A DNA stretch of 64,000 nt from Haloechinothrix halophila YIM 93223 (GCF_000504245.1 NZ_KI632509.1:4677502-4741501), one strand, 5' to 3'. Positions 36,998-45,891 are shown, counted from the first letter of the stretch. The notes: a model not told the origin generated them from the letters alone. Made by a program: numbers and translations.

Positions 36998-37802
36998 TGC
37001 CATAGTGCGCGACGACGTCTCTCCCGGACGTCTCGTCCCGCACGTAGTGCACGTCGAGGCCAGTCTGGCCCGGCGCCAGCTCCGGGCGTAACACCAGCGT
37101 GTCGTCGTAGTCGCCGCTGTCCTCGTGCCGGAAGGGCAGCGGTTCCGCTGTGAACAACGTGGCGAGTCGTTCCCGCAGGTCGGGCAGCACCGCGCGGTAG
37201 CCAGCGTCGTCCATGCGGTCCGCGCCGTAGACGACCATCGGCGGCAGTGCGGCCATGCCGGTGTAGAAGAACGTGCCGTGCAGCAGCGGGAACAGCACAT
37301 GATCGATGTCGCCGTGGATGCCGCGCGGGCCGAAGCTCGACGGACGGGCACCGACCGAGGTTGTCAGGAGGGCGCGCTTGCCCGCGAGCCCGCCGTCACC
37401 GTAGCGCCGGGTGCGGCCATCGGTGCCGGTGACTCCGAACGCGAAGCCCTGCACCAGCACGCGGTCGAACCAGCCCTTGAGGATGGCGGGTGGGCCGAGC
37501 CACCACAGCGGGAACTGGAAGATCACCGCGTCCGCTCGCGCGAGCTTGGTGTGCTCCGCGCGGATGTCCTCGCTGAGCGTGCCGCCACGGTAGCCGCGCT
37601 CCTGCTCGGCGCCGATGACGAACCGGTTGCCGACGTCGTGGCCGACGTCGCCCCTGTCGACGACGGGGTTCCAGCCCATCGCGTAGAGGTCGGACACCTG
37701 GACGTAGTGCCCCGCCTCGCGGAGCTGGCTGATGCCTTTGGTGAGAACTGCTCTATTCAATGAGCACTGCTCCGGGTGAGCGAAAATCCAGAGTACGTTC
37801 AT
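36912..37802 (-). CDS. NAD(P)H:quinone reductase / flavodoxin-fold protein
   Basis: A 296-residue FMN/FAD-dependent reductase. MNVLWIFAHPEQCSLNRAVL opens the flavodoxin-like fold; AVIFQFPLWWLGPPAILKGW and FDRVLVQGFAFG are the NQO/KefF signature, and GKRALLTTSVGARPSSFGPR follows. The last about 28 residues (VDTSRAARRS onward) read antisense into the GNAT gene, so the natural C-terminus may once have been earlier. It is divergent from a GlxA-type regulator, which probably controls it. Confidence 0.87.
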   Translation of the reverse strand: MNVLWIFAHPEQCSLNRAVLTKGISQLREAGHYVQVSDLYAMGWNPVVDRGDVGHDVGNRFVIGAEQERGYRGGTLSEDIRAEHTKLARADAVIFQFPLWWLGPPAILKGWFDRVLVQGFAFGVTGTDGRTRRYGDGGLAGKRALLTTSVGARPSSFGPRGIHGDIDHVLFPLLHGTFFYTGMAALPPMVVYGADRMDDAGYRAVLPDLRERLATLFTAEPLPFRHEDSGDYDDTLVLRPELAPGQTGLDVHYVRDETSGRDVVAHYGTTAVDTSRAARRSPSPGGGRLPARSSGS

Positions 37803-37873
37803 GGTCTCCAGCCTGACCGCGCCGCCCACTCGATACGAGTGGCCTGATGGACATGATGTGAAAGAATCGGGCC

Positions 37874-38842
37874 ATGCACCGAATAGCCGTCCTCGTCCGC
37901 CCCGGCCTGGTACCGCTGGAGCTGGGCATCGTGCATCAGGTCTTCGGCCGCGCCTTCGCGCCGGACGGCACACCGCTGTACGACGTCGTCACGTGCGCGG
38001 CGCGGCCGGGCCAGGTGCCCACCGACGCGGACTTCCCCATTACCGTCGCGCGCGGACCAGAAGCGCTGGCCGAGGCGGACACCGTGATCGTGCCCGCGAC
38101 ACACCCGGACGAGACGGAGACTGAAGGCCGTCTCGCGCCGGAGCTCGCGGCGGCGCTGGCGCGCGTCCAGCCGGGCACGCGGGTGGCGTCGATCTGCACC
38201 GGCGCGTTCGTGCTCGCCGCCGCCGGGTGGCTCGACGGGACGCGCGCCACGACGCACTGGAAGTCCGCCGAGCAGTTTCGGCGACTGTTTCCGCGCGTCG
38301 AGCTGGACCCCGACGTGCTCTACACGGACTCCGGCACGGTGCTGACGTCGGCGGGCGAGGCGTCCGGCATCGACCTGTGCCTGCATCTGGTGCGCCGCGA
38401 CCACGGCGCTGCGGTGGCCAACGACGTCGCGCGCACGACGGTGGTGCCACCGCACCGGGAGGGCGGGCAAGCGCAGTTCATCCCGCGCCCGGTGATCTCG
38501 CGGCGGGAGACATCCACCGGCGCGGCGCGGGCATGGGCACTCGCACACCTCGATCAGCCGCTCACGCTGCGGGAGCTGGCCGCGCGCGATGCGATGAGCG
38601 TGCGGACGTTCACCAGGCGCTTCCGGGAGGAGACCGGGCTGTCGCCGTTGCGGTGGCTGACACAGCAACGCGTAGCGCGGGCGCGGGAGCTGCTCGAGGA
38701 GACCGACCTCCCGGTGGACCGGGTCGCGGCTGCGGCCGGGTTCGGCACCGCCGTCTCGCTGCGCCAGCACCTGCACGCCGCGATCGGCGTCTCGCCTCGG
38801 GCGTACCGGGCGACGTTCCGGGGATGCCACACGGCGCCCTGA
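37874..38842 (+). CDS. GlxA-type AraC regulator with DJ-1/PfpI domain
   Basis: A 322-residue regulator. Residues 1-190 form a DJ-1/PfpI-like amidotransferase fold: IAVLVRPGLVPLELGIVHQV, then the nucleophile-elbow region RVASICTGAFVLAAAGWLDG, retaining the Cys. The C-terminal AraC HTH reads LTLRELAARDAMSVRTFTRR, FREETGLSPLRWLTQQRVAR and VDRVAAAAGFGTAVSLRQHL. It lies 71 bp from the divergent quinone-reductase gene. Its stop codon lies inside the first unit of the 21-bp repeat array that follows. Confidence 0.92.
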   Translation: MHRIAVLVRPGLVPLELGIVHQVFGRAFAPDGTPLYDVVTCAARPGQVPTDADFPITVARGPEALAEADTVIVPATHPDETETEGRLAPELAAALARVQPGTRVASICTGAFVLAAAGWLDGTRATTHWKSAEQFRRLFPRVELDPDVLYTDSGTVLTSAGEASGIDLCLHLVRRDHGAAVANDVARTTVVPPHREGGQAQFIPRPVISRRETSTGAARAWALAHLDQPLTLRELAARDAMSVRTFTRRFREETGLSPLRWLTQQRVARARELLEETDLPVDRVAAAAGFGTAVSLRQHLHAAIGVSPRAYRATFRGCHTAP

Positions 38843-38950
38843 ATGCACGACACGGCGCCCTGAATGCACGACACGGCGTCGTGAATGCAGGACACGGCGT
38901 CGTGAGCGCAGGACACAAGGTCGTGAGCGCAGGACACGAGGTCGGGGCTA
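38829..38950. repeat. Second 21-bp-period array, six starts, between the GlxA-type gene and galT
   Basis: ACACGG (or ACACAA/ACACGA) occurs at 38829, 38850, 38871, 38892, 38913 and 38934, every step exactly 21 bp. Consensus on the plus strand is ACACGGCGTCGTGAATGCAGG (broken as ACACGGCGTC GTGAATGCAGG). The sequence is unrelated to the arrays near cutA. The first unit supplies the stop of the upstream gene; the array ends about 50 bp before galT. Confidence 0.85.
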
Positions 38951-39001
38951 CCCGGTACGGTCTGGGGCCATGGCCGCAAACCCAGCGATAATGGCGCCGC
39001 C

Positions 39002-40087
39002 ATGAAGAAGACCGTGGCGCGGCTCGCCGATGGCAGACAGCTGATCTACTACGACACCACCGACGGTGGCAAATCCCGCGCGCGGCCGGCCGACAGCAGG
39101 CAGCTGTCCGCGCTGACCGTCGGCAGCGAACTGCGCTTCGACCCGCTCGTCGACGAGTGGGTCGCGATCGCCGCGCATCGGCAGGACCGCACCCATCTGC
39201 CGGACGCCGCCGAGTGTCCACTGTGCCCTTCGCGGGACGGCGCGCTCACCGAGATCCCTGCCAGCGACTACGAGGTCGTGGTGTTCGACAACCGGTTCCC
39301 GTCGCTGTCCGCCGACGTCGGTGAACTGGCATCCGCCGGTGAGGAGCTCGTCCCGCGGCAGCCTGGCATCGGCCACTGCGAGATCGTCTGCTTCACCAGC
39401 GACCACGACAGCTCGTTCGCCCAGCTCACCCCGGCGCGAGCGCGCACGGTACTGGAGGCATGGGCTGACCGGACCATCGAGCTCGGGCTGCAGCCGGGCA
39501 TCGAGCAGGTGGTGCCGTTCGAGAACCGGGGCGTCGAGATCGGCGTGACGCTGCAGCACCCGCACGGCCAGATCTACGCCCTCCCATTCGCCGCGCCCCG
39601 CACAAGGCGGATGCTGGAGTCCGCCCGCTCGTACCGCAGGCGCACCTGGCGCAATCTGTTCGCCGACGTCCTCGCCACCGAACGCAAGGCGGGTACCAGG
39701 ATCGTCGCGGAGAACGAGTTCTGGACAGCGTTCGTACCGGCAGCGGCGCGCTGGCCGGTCGAAGTGCACGTTTATCCGCACCGGCAGGTGCCCGATTTGC
39801 CTGCGCTGTCCGAGGCCGAGCGGGACGCGTTCTGCCACATCTACCTCGACCTGCTGCGGCGGCTGGACCGGCTGTACGACACACCGCTGCCCTACGTCGC
39901 CGCGTGGCAGCAGGCCATGGTCAACATCGACCGCGACCTCAGCTACCTGCGGCTGGAGCTGTTCTCCATCCGCCGCGCCGAGGACAAGCTCAAGTACCTC
40001 GCCGCGATGGAGTCAGCGATGGGGGTGTTTCTCAACGACGTCCGGCCGGAAGACGTCGCGCAGCGGCTGCGGGACCTCGGCGACTGA
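39002..40087 (+). CDS. galT: Galactose-1-phosphate uridylyltransferase
   Basis: A 361-residue Leloir-pathway enzyme that converts galactose 1-phosphate and UDP-glucose into UDP-galactose and glucose 1-phosphate. The metal-binding CPLC is at about residue 77 (AAECPLCPSRDG). The active-site HPH is in VTLQHPHGQIYALPFAAPR; WPVEVHVYPHRQVPDLPALS and LPYVAAWQQAM are later family motifs. No galK or galE is adjacent. UDP-galactose could feed the polysaccharide locus that begins 2.4 kb downstream (inference). Confidence 0.93.
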   Translation: MKKTVARLADGRQLIYYDTTDGGKSRARPADSRQLSALTVGSELRFDPLVDEWVAIAAHRQDRTHLPDAAECPLCPSRDGALTEIPASDYEVVVFDNRFPSLSADVGELASAGEELVPRQPGIGHCEIVCFTSDHDSSFAQLTPARARTVLEAWADRTIELGLQPGIEQVVPFENRGVEIGVTLQHPHGQIYALPFAAPRTRRMLESARSYRRRTWRNLFADVLATERKAGTRIVAENEFWTAFVPAAARWPVEVHVYPHRQVPDLPALSEAERDAFCHIYLDLLRRLDRLYDTPLPYVAAWQQAMVNIDRDLSYLRLELFSIRRAEDKLKYLAAMESAMGVFLNDVRPEDVAQRLRDLGD

Positions 40088-40190
40088 ACTGGACATCCGT
40101 GCGCGGCGCTGGTGGCGCGGCACCGGCCATGACACCGGTCAGCCGGACGCCGATCGACCGAGCCCACCCCAACTGAGTACGCTCGGACGC

Positions 40191-40769
40191 ATGGTGGCTG
40201 TGGAATCAACCATGCTCCCGCTCGGTACGACAGCGCCGGGTTTCGCGCTGCCCGACCCCGACGGCACCGTGTGGAGCCTGGAGCAGGTCGCTGGCCAGCG
40301 CGGCACCCTGGTCGCATTCGTCTGCAACCATTGCCCGTACGTGCGGCATCTCGCCGTCGAGTTCGGCAAGGCCACGTCTCGCTGGCAGGTATCCGGCATC
40401 GGCGTCGTCGGCATCAACAGCAACGACGTCACGTCCCACCCGGACGACCGGCCGGAGAAGATGGCCGAACAGGCGAAAGCATGGGGCTGGACATTCCCCT
40501 ATGTCAGTGACGTCGACCAGTCCGTCGCCAAGGCGTACCGCGCGGCGTGCACGCCGGACTTCTTCCTGTTCGACGACTCGCGCTGCCTGGTCTATCGGGG
40601 CCGGTTCGACGGCGCGACGCCGGGCAACGATGTCGCGGTGACCGGTGAGGAACTGGACGCCGCGGTGCGGTCGCTGCTCACCGGCGAGCCGGTCAGCGGG
40701 AACCAGGTGCCCAGCATCGGCTGCAACATCAAGTGGGCGCCGGGTAACGAGCCCGAGTGGTTCGGCTGA
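40191..40769 (+). CDS. Thioredoxin-fold/AhpC-TSA family protein
   Basis: A 192-residue cytoplasmic thioredoxin-like protein. LGTTAPGFALPDPDGTVWSL opens the fold; VAFVCNHCPYVRHLAVEF carries the redox CxxC (CNHC) followed by the PYV typical of this subgroup; GVVGINSNDVTSHPDDRPEK and AACTPDFFLFDDSRCLVYRG come next. Oxidoreductase activity is likely; the partner is unknown. It ends base-to-base with the convergent small hypothetical gene. Confidence 0.9.
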   Translation: MVAVESTMLPLGTTAPGFALPDPDGTVWSLEQVAGQRGTLVAFVCNHCPYVRHLAVEFGKATSRWQVSGIGVVGINSNDVTSHPDDRPEKMAEQAKAWGWTFPYVSDVDQSVAKAYRAACTPDFFLFDDSRCLVYRGRFDGATPGNDVAVTGEELDAAVRSLLTGEPVSGNQVPSIGCNIKWAPGNEPEWFG

Positions 40770-41129
40770 TCAGCTCTCGTCGCTCTGCGCCGTGCAGGAG
40801 CCGCAGTCGCAGACGTCGACCAGCCCGTAGCTGATCTCGTCGGCGACGCAGACCTCGAAGGTCTCCACCGACATCCCGCTCGGGGAGATCACCAGCCGCA
40901 CCCCGGTGCCGCCTTCAACCGGCGTGTATTCCGTCTTGCCGACGTCGTCGTGCAGCAGGCCGACAATGCGGTACTGCGCGAACGGCCGGATCAGTGTCTC
41001 TACCTCGTGATAGGCGGCGCGGACGTCATCCCGACTCGCCAACGGCTCGTCGGACTCCATCCACTCGGCATGGCCTTCGGTGATGTGCCATCCCGTCGCC
41101 TCTATGACGTACGAGGACTGCGTAGTCAT
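40770..41129 (-). CDS. Conserved-looking hypothetical protein (119 aa) with C-terminal CDCGSC
   Basis: Soluble 119-residue protein of a family I do not recognise. It is acidic, with ITEGHAEWMESDEPLASRDD, AAYHEVETLIRPFAQYRIVG and TGVRLVISPSGMSVETFEVC. The C-terminus VDVCDCGSCTAQSDES has three cysteines that might bind metal or form a redox pair. Its stop abuts the stop of the thioredoxin-fold gene, an arrangement that makes a functional link possible only by proximity. A 13-bp palindrome precedes the start at 41164-41176. Confidence 0.7.
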   Translation of the reverse strand: MTTQSSYVIEATGWHITEGHAEWMESDEPLASRDDVRAAYHEVETLIRPFAQYRIVGLLHDDVGKTEYTPVEGGTGVRLVISPSGMSVETFEVCVADEISYGLVDVCDCGSCTAQSDES

Positions 41130-41163
41130 ACGTGCACCCTTCAGCTCGCCTCGTGGACTTTCT

Positions 41164-41176
41164 CGTCACAGTGACG
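41164..41176 (-). promoter_or_regulatory. Palindrome upstream of the hypothetical gene
   Basis: CGTCAC-A-GTGACG, a perfect 13-bp palindrome 35 bp upstream of the start at 41129. It could be an operator. Nothing else in the gap to the asparaginase stop stands out. Confidence 0.4.
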
Positions 41177-41274
41177 GGGTTCGTTACCGCGATGACGGGC
41201 TAAACCGGCCGCTGATACTGAATCGAGTTCCCGGCGTAACACGCAATGCCGCGTACCGGACAATCGGGTGGAAA

Positions 41275-42243
41275 TTACCGCTTGATCAGGGCAGATGCGA
41301 GTCGCAGACCATCGGTGACGTCGTCGCTACCGTCCGCGCCATCGAGTACCGGCGCGAGCGCGGCGGTGTCGACACCCGCGAGCGCGAGCGCGGCGGCGCA
41401 GACGACGTCGCGCGCCCTGCTGGTGCCGTCGGCCACCTTGATCGCGACGGCGGTGCCGTCCGGCAGCGCGGCGACCTCGACTCCCTCGGCGCCGTCCTTG
41501 GCGATGAGGCCGGGCACGGCGCGGATCAGTTCGGTGACCGGGCGGGCGCTGCCGCCGAGTTGCATAGGATTTTCCCGAATCGACTCGGCGACCGCCGCCA
41601 TGGGTGAGCCGTCCGCCGCGCTGGCGACCGCACCGATAGCCCTGGCGAGCCCGGTCAGCGACAGCGCGAACAGCGGTGCGCCGCAACCGTCGACGGCCAC
41701 TTTGGCGATCTTCTCGCCGGACACCTCAGCCAACAACGACGCGATCTCGCGCTGCACAGGGTGCTCCGGATCGCGGTAGTCGTCCAGCGACCAGTCGTTG
41801 CGCCGCGCCGTAACCAGCATCGCGGCGTGCTTGCCCGAGCAATTCTGCGCCAGCCTGCTCGGCGGACGTCCGGCGGCGAGCCACTTGTCGCGCACGGCGG
41901 TGTCAAGCGGATACCCGATCGGGTTCCGCAGGTCGTCCTCGGACAACGACCCGGTGGCGAGGATGCGCAGCACGCCATCGACATGACACTGTTCGCCGGA
42001 GTGACTGGACGCCGCGAGCGCGAGCAGATCGGCGGGCAGGTCAAGGCCGCAGCCGACCATGGCGCTCGCCTGGATCGGCTTGACCGCCGAACGCGGATAC
42101 ATGACCGCGTCCGGGTCGCCGACCGCGTACCGGATGCTCCCGTCCGCGTCGAGCACGACGGCAGAGCCGTAGTGCACGCTCTCGGCCATGCCAGCGCGCA
42201 TGACGTAAGCGAGCGGTTCGTGGCGCGGCGCGCGCGGCTCCAT
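41275..42243 (-). CDS. Asparaginase II family protein
   Basis: A 322-residue amidohydrolase of the asparaginase-II family (unrelated to the classical bacterial AnsA/AnsB fold). HEPLAYVMRAGMAESVHYGS, MYPRSAVKPIQASAMVGCGL, ALAASSHSGEQCHVDGVLRI and RLAQNCSGKHAAMLVTARRN are the conserved blocks. The ATG at 42241-42243, with GGGGAAGGGGACG upstream, is preferred to a longer start at 42357. It probably converts L-asparagine to aspartate and ammonia in the cytoplasm. Monocistronic. Confidence 0.9.
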   Translation of the reverse strand: MEPRAPRHEPLAYVMRAGMAESVHYGSAVVLDADGSIRYAVGDPDAVMYPRSAVKPIQASAMVGCGLDLPADLLALAASSHSGEQCHVDGVLRILATGSLSEDDLRNPIGYPLDTAVRDKWLAAGRPPSRLAQNCSGKHAAMLVTARRNDWSLDDYRDPEHPVQREIASLLAEVSGEKIAKVAVDGCGAPLFALSLTGLARAIGAVASAADGSPMAAVAESIRENPMQLGGSARPVTELIRAVPGLIAKDGAEGVEVAALPDGTAVAIKVADGTSRARDVVCAAALALAGVDTAALAPVLDGADGSDDVTDGLRLASALIKR

Positions 42244-42495
42244 CGACGTCCCCTTCCCCTCGGCGGTGTCACCCGAACGGCGCCACTGTACCGGGACGCC
42301 ACTCCGCGCCGCCGCCGCCAACCCGCAGCACCGGCGGCATAACCGAGACAATCTCATTTTTCGTACTCGATTAAATACCTAGTGACGCGTATCGTTCATT
42401 CCTAGTCATCGTTGACCTGTGCGGAATCCATGAGTGAAGCCACGATCCCCAATACCCTCGGCTCCACTCCTGACCGTCACATTCAGGGAGTTCCT

Positions 42496-43491
42496 ATGGT
42501 CGATAAACCACGCGCTGTGCTTGTCACCGGAGCAGGCGGATTCATCGGAGGCCACCTGGTCAGACGACTTCTCGAGCAAGGAAAGCACGTGCGTGCGGTG
42601 GACGTGAAACCCGCTCATAAATGGGACCAGCGCTTCTCCGGCGCGGAAAACATCACACTCGACCTTCAATTGCTGCCACAATGCCGGATCGCGGCGGCCG
42701 GAATGGACGCGGTGTATCACCTGGCCGCCGACATGGGCGGCATCGGCTTCATCGAGAACCACAAGGCCGAATGCATGCTGTCGGTGTTGATCAGCACCCA
42801 CATGCTGCAGGCCGCCCGCGACGCGGGTGTGAGCGAGTTCTTCTACTCGTCGTCCGCCTGCGTCTACGCGGCGGACAAACAGGACCGGCCGGACGCCGAG
42901 TACCTGGTCGAGTCCGACGCCTACCCCGCGATGCCGGAGGACGGCTACGGCTGGGAGAAGCTGTTCTCCGAGCGCATGGCGCGCCACTTCGCCGAGGACT
43001 ACGGCATGCACACCCGCGTCGCCCGGTACCACAACGTCTACGGCCCGCACGGCGCGTGGCAGGGCGGCAGGGAGAAGGCTCCAGCCGCGATCTGCCGCAA
43101 GGTCGCCACCGCCAAGCTCACCGGCGACCACAGCATCGAGATCTGGGGTGACGGCAGGCAGACTCGCAGCTTCACCTACGTCGACGACTGCGTCACCGGC
43201 AGCATCATGATCGCCGAGGGCGACTACGCCCACCCGCTGAACCTGGGAAGCTCCGAACTGGTGACGATCAACGAACTGGTCGACGTCATCGAGGACATCG
43301 CGGGAATCCGGCTGCACCGGCAGTACAAGCTCGACGCGCCACAGGGCGTGCGCGGCCGGTGCAGCGACAACACGCTGATCGAGTCGGTCTACGGCTGGCA
43401 GCCGTCGATCTCGCTGCGAGAAGGCCTCACCGAGACCTACGCCTGGATCGAGCAGCAGGTAGCGAGGCAGCTCTCGCTGGCACCGGCGTAA
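42496..43491 (+). CDS. NAD-dependent nucleotide-sugar epimerase/dehydratase (GDP-mannose 3,5-epimerase-like)
   Basis: A 331-residue extended short-chain dehydrogenase. The start at ATG 42496 follows CAGGGAG. VLVTGAGGFIGGHLVRRLLE binds NAD. The catalytic triad region is YSSSACVYAADK with YGWEK (YxxxK). The blocks HLAADMGGIGFIENHKAECM and RYHNVYGPHGAWQGGREKAP resemble plant-type GDP-mannose 3,5-epimerases. It probably makes a precursor sugar for the polysaccharide locus at 44.8-56.9 kb. It stands alone and ends at a bidirectional hairpin. Confidence 0.9.
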   Translation: MVDKPRAVLVTGAGGFIGGHLVRRLLEQGKHVRAVDVKPAHKWDQRFSGAENITLDLQLLPQCRIAAAGMDAVYHLAADMGGIGFIENHKAECMLSVLISTHMLQAARDAGVSEFFYSSSACVYAADKQDRPDAEYLVESDAYPAMPEDGYGWEKLFSERMARHFAEDYGMHTRVARYHNVYGPHGAWQGGREKAPAAICRKVATAKLTGDHSIEIWGDGRQTRSFTYVDDCVTGSIMIAEGDYAHPLNLGSSELVTINELVDVIEDIAGIRLHRQYKLDAPQGVRGRCSDNTLIESVYGWQPSISLREGLTETYAWIEQQVARQLSLAPA

Positions 43492-43527
43492 CTGGGCGGG
43501 CCGCGGCAGGCTCGTGCGCGGCCGCAC

Positions 43528-43572
43528 TGAATGACGCCTTCGCTGCGTTCGCCGCGGCGAAGGCGTCATTCA
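43528..43572. terminator. Bidirectional hairpin between epimerase and methyltransferase genes
   Basis: TGAATGACGCCTTCGC (43528-43543) and its exact complement (43557-43572) with a 13-nt loop lie between the convergent stops. A diverged copy of the arm (GTGAAGCATCATTCAC) follows at about 43586, suggesting the hairpin derives from a short repeat family. Confidence 0.75.
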
Positions 43573-43623
43573 CGTCGCCCAGCGCAGTGAAGCATCATTC
43601 ACCGCGCCTCACCCCGGCGCGCC

Positions 43624-44484
43624 TCAGCGCGACGGGCCGAACACCGTGATGACGTCGCCGGGGTTCGGCAGGCTGAACCGGTTCCCCTCACCCCAGCGCG
43701 CGAACTGCCGGTGCACCCGCATCCCCGACTCAGTCACCAGCTCGGCGAACAGCTCCGCCGTCATCGCGGAGCGCCACCCCTCGGCGGAGCCGCCGTCACC
43801 GGGGTGATGGACGACGGCGACCGCGCCGGGCCGCATCACCCGCGCCAGCTCACGCAGATACCCCTTCTGGTCCACCGGAGCGATGTGCAGGAAGACGTCA
43901 AACGACCACACGAAGTCGATCGAACCGTCCGCGATGCCCGGCAGGGTGTTGCCGTCGGTGACCAGGTACGACAGGTTCTCACCCCGCCCGAAACGCTCCT
44001 GGCACAGCTCGATCGCGCGCTCACTGATGTCGGCGAGCGAAAGCGAGCGCACCCTTGGCAACAGCTCCCGCGTCCAACGGCCTGCGCCGGGACCGATCTC
44101 CAGCGCGTGTGCGTCCGAGGGCAGCAGCGGCGCGAGCACCTCGGCGACGACCGACTCGCGCCACTCCACCGATGGCGTCCACTCCTCACCGTCGTGCGAC
44201 CAGTCGTAGGCGGTCCACAACAGCCGGTTGTACTCGCGGGTGTTGACGCCGGGCAGGTCGCGCGCCCGCTCGCGAGCACGGGCGCGGCCGTCGAAGAACT
44301 GGCTCACCTTCGCGGCGGCGCGGTCGAGCACGTGGTAGCCGAGCCAGACCGGGTCGTTGGCCTTGAGCCGGTCTCGCAACACCCGCACCGCCCCGGCAGG
44401 CAGCGCCTCCCGGCCGCTGTCCCCCGCTACCGCCGTACGGGCCAACTCGGGGGCACTGCGCGCATCGCGGTCGGTCATCGTCAT
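43624..44484 (-). CDS. Class I SAM-dependent methyltransferase
   Basis: A 286-residue methyltransferase from ATG 44482-44484, preceded by GGGAGTGGAA. After an about 60-residue N-terminal helical part comes motif I ALEIGPGAGRWTRELLPRVR, then SLADISERAIELCQERFGRG and the post-motifs GSIDFVWSFDVFLHIAPVDQ and LARVMRPGAVAVVHHPGDGG. The acceptor is unknown; the position at the edge of the polysaccharide locus suggests a sugar or lipid-linked glycan. Confidence 0.88.
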   Translation of the reverse strand: MTMTDRDARSAPELARTAVAGDSGREALPAGAVRVLRDRLKANDPVWLGYHVLDRAAAKVSQFFDGRARARERARDLPGVNTREYNRLLWTAYDWSHDGEEWTPSVEWRESVVAEVLAPLLPSDAHALEIGPGAGRWTRELLPRVRSLSLADISERAIELCQERFGRGENLSYLVTDGNTLPGIADGSIDFVWSFDVFLHIAPVDQKGYLRELARVMRPGAVAVVHHPGDGGSAEGWRSAMTAELFAELVTESGMRVHRQFARWGEGNRFSLPNPGDVITVFGPSR

Positions 44485-44802
44485 TTCCACTCCCGGCTCT
44501 GTCGGTCGACTAGTCCCGCCTGTCCGTTTCCGGCACGGCGGACACGGCATTCCTTCCGTTGTCACGTAACGACCGACGGCGCATCTCGTTACGCATTCTT
44601 GAGGCGGTCATCGCCTTTTCGCGCGACTATTTCGAGGAGTTCCTATACGTGAGAAACTTACATCTCCGCAGCTCAACGCTGCTTAGCTATGGCAACACTC
44701 ACAGCGATCGCGCGAACGCGAACAATGCTCACTAAACCTACTACGATAAAAACCTAGTCGCACGTCCACAATCCGGGAAACCACACATGACAAGGGGGCC
44801 TT
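44485..44802. other. Divergent regulatory gap upstream of the glycosyltransferase operon
   Basis: About 320 bp, visibly AT-richer than the genes around it. It contains GTAACGA (44566-44572) mirrored by TCGTTAC (44586-44592). A further AT-rich stretch at about 44690-44760 looks like a promoter for the plus-strand operon. AAGGGGG at 44792 is the ribosome site of the GTG at 44803. No ORF is convincing. Confidence 0.5.
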
Positions 44803-45891
44803 GTGAAGCTTGGCCACTACTATCCGCACGCGACCGGGCCGCACTCCGGCGTCACGGCCGGCATCGCGTCCTGGACCACCGCACTGCTCGACGCGGGCCA
44901 GGACGTCGTCGTGCTGCACGACGGCGCGCCGGACACCACCCGGTACGGCACGGCCGAACTGCGGGCGGTGCGCCACGTCGGCAAGGGGCGGGCCAGCCGC
45001 GTGCCGATCGGCATGGCCGAGACGATCCGTGACCTCGACGTCCTTGTGCTGCACGAAGCGTGGTTCGCCGCGAACCCCGCGGCCGCGCTGGCGGCGAAGC
45101 GCGCGGGTGTGCCGTACGTCGTCGTGCCGCACGGCGTATTCGAGCCGACCTGGGTGAGCTACCTGAAGCAGCCACGCACGCTGCGGCAGGCCGTGGAGCG
45201 CGCTGTGCTGCGGGGCGCGGCCGCGGCGCACGTGTGGTTCCCGCAGGAGGCCACGCACGTGCGCCGGATCGAGCCGTCGGTGCGTTGCCTGCTCGCCCCA
45301 CCCGGTTTCGACGTCCCTGCCGAGCAGTGGCGTCCTGGCGGCGACTATCTCGCCTGGTACGGCCGGTACGCGGTGACGAACAAAGGGCTCGACGTCCTGC
45401 TGCGCGCGCTGGCGGCGATCCCGGTGTCGCTGCGCCCGCCGCTGCGGCTGCACGGTGTGGACTACGAAGGCGGCTTCGCGCGCACCAAGGCCCTGGTCAG
45501 CGACCTCGGTCTCACCCGCTGGGTCGATGTCGGCGGCCCGATATGGGGTGAAGACAAACTCGACTTCGTGCTGAACAGCGCCGGGTTCGTGCACCCGTCT
45601 CGATGGGACTGCATCCCGATCGCGGTCGCGGAGAACCTCGCGCTCGGTGTGCCGTGCCTGGTCTCCGACGCGATCAACCTGGCGCCCGACCTGGCGGCGG
45701 ACGGAGCGGCGACGGTCAGCGGCCTCGGCATCGCCGAGTTCAGCACGGCGCTGGCGAGCTTCCCTGAGCGCGGCCCCGAGCACGCCAACGCGGGACGCCG
45801 GTTCGTAGCCAAGCGGCTGAGCTGGGCGGAGATCATGCCCAGTTACCTGCGCCAACTCACCGACATCGTCAGCGGCTGCCGTGCCCACTGA
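44803..45891 (+). CDS. Glycosyltransferase family 4
   Basis: A 362-residue retaining GT-B glycosyltransferase of the inner face of the membrane. The GTG start opens MKLGHYYPHATGPHSGVTAG (N-terminal Rossmann glycine loop). The C-terminal domain has YLAWYGRYAVTNKGLDVLLR, FVLNSAGFVHPSRWDCIPIA and VAENLALGVPCLVSDAINLA, with a modified E-x7-E donor site. It is the first gene of a three-gene operon with a flippase and a GT39-like protein; the next gene overlaps by 11 nt. Confidence 0.88.
   Translation: MKLGHYYPHATGPHSGVTAGIASWTTALLDAGQDVVVLHDGAPDTTRYGTAELRAVRHVGKGRASRVPIGMAETIRDLDVLVLHEAWFAANPAAALAAKRAGVPYVVVPHGVFEPTWVSYLKQPRTLRQAVERAVLRGAAAAHVWFPQEATHVRRIEPSVRCLLAPPGFDVPAEQWRPGGDYLAWYGRYAVTNKGLDVLLRALAAIPVSLRPPLRLHGVDYEGGFARTKALVSDLGLTRWVDVGGPIWGEDKLDFVLNSAGFVHPSRWDCIPIAVAENLALGVPCLVSDAINLAPDLAADGAATVSGLGIAEFSTALASFPERGPEHANAGRRFVAKRLSWAEIMPSYLRQLTDIVSGCRAH

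Noticed and set aside
36345-37351. Minus-strand frame across the GNAT gene
   Set aside because: It mixes shadow sequence with part of the reductase in another frame; the GNAT motifs on the plus strand are decisive.
42412-42495. Earlier start of the epimerase (28 extra codons)
   Set aside because: The extension has no Rossmann-fold homology; ATG 42496 has CAGGGAG at good spacing and directly precedes the GxxGxxG strand.
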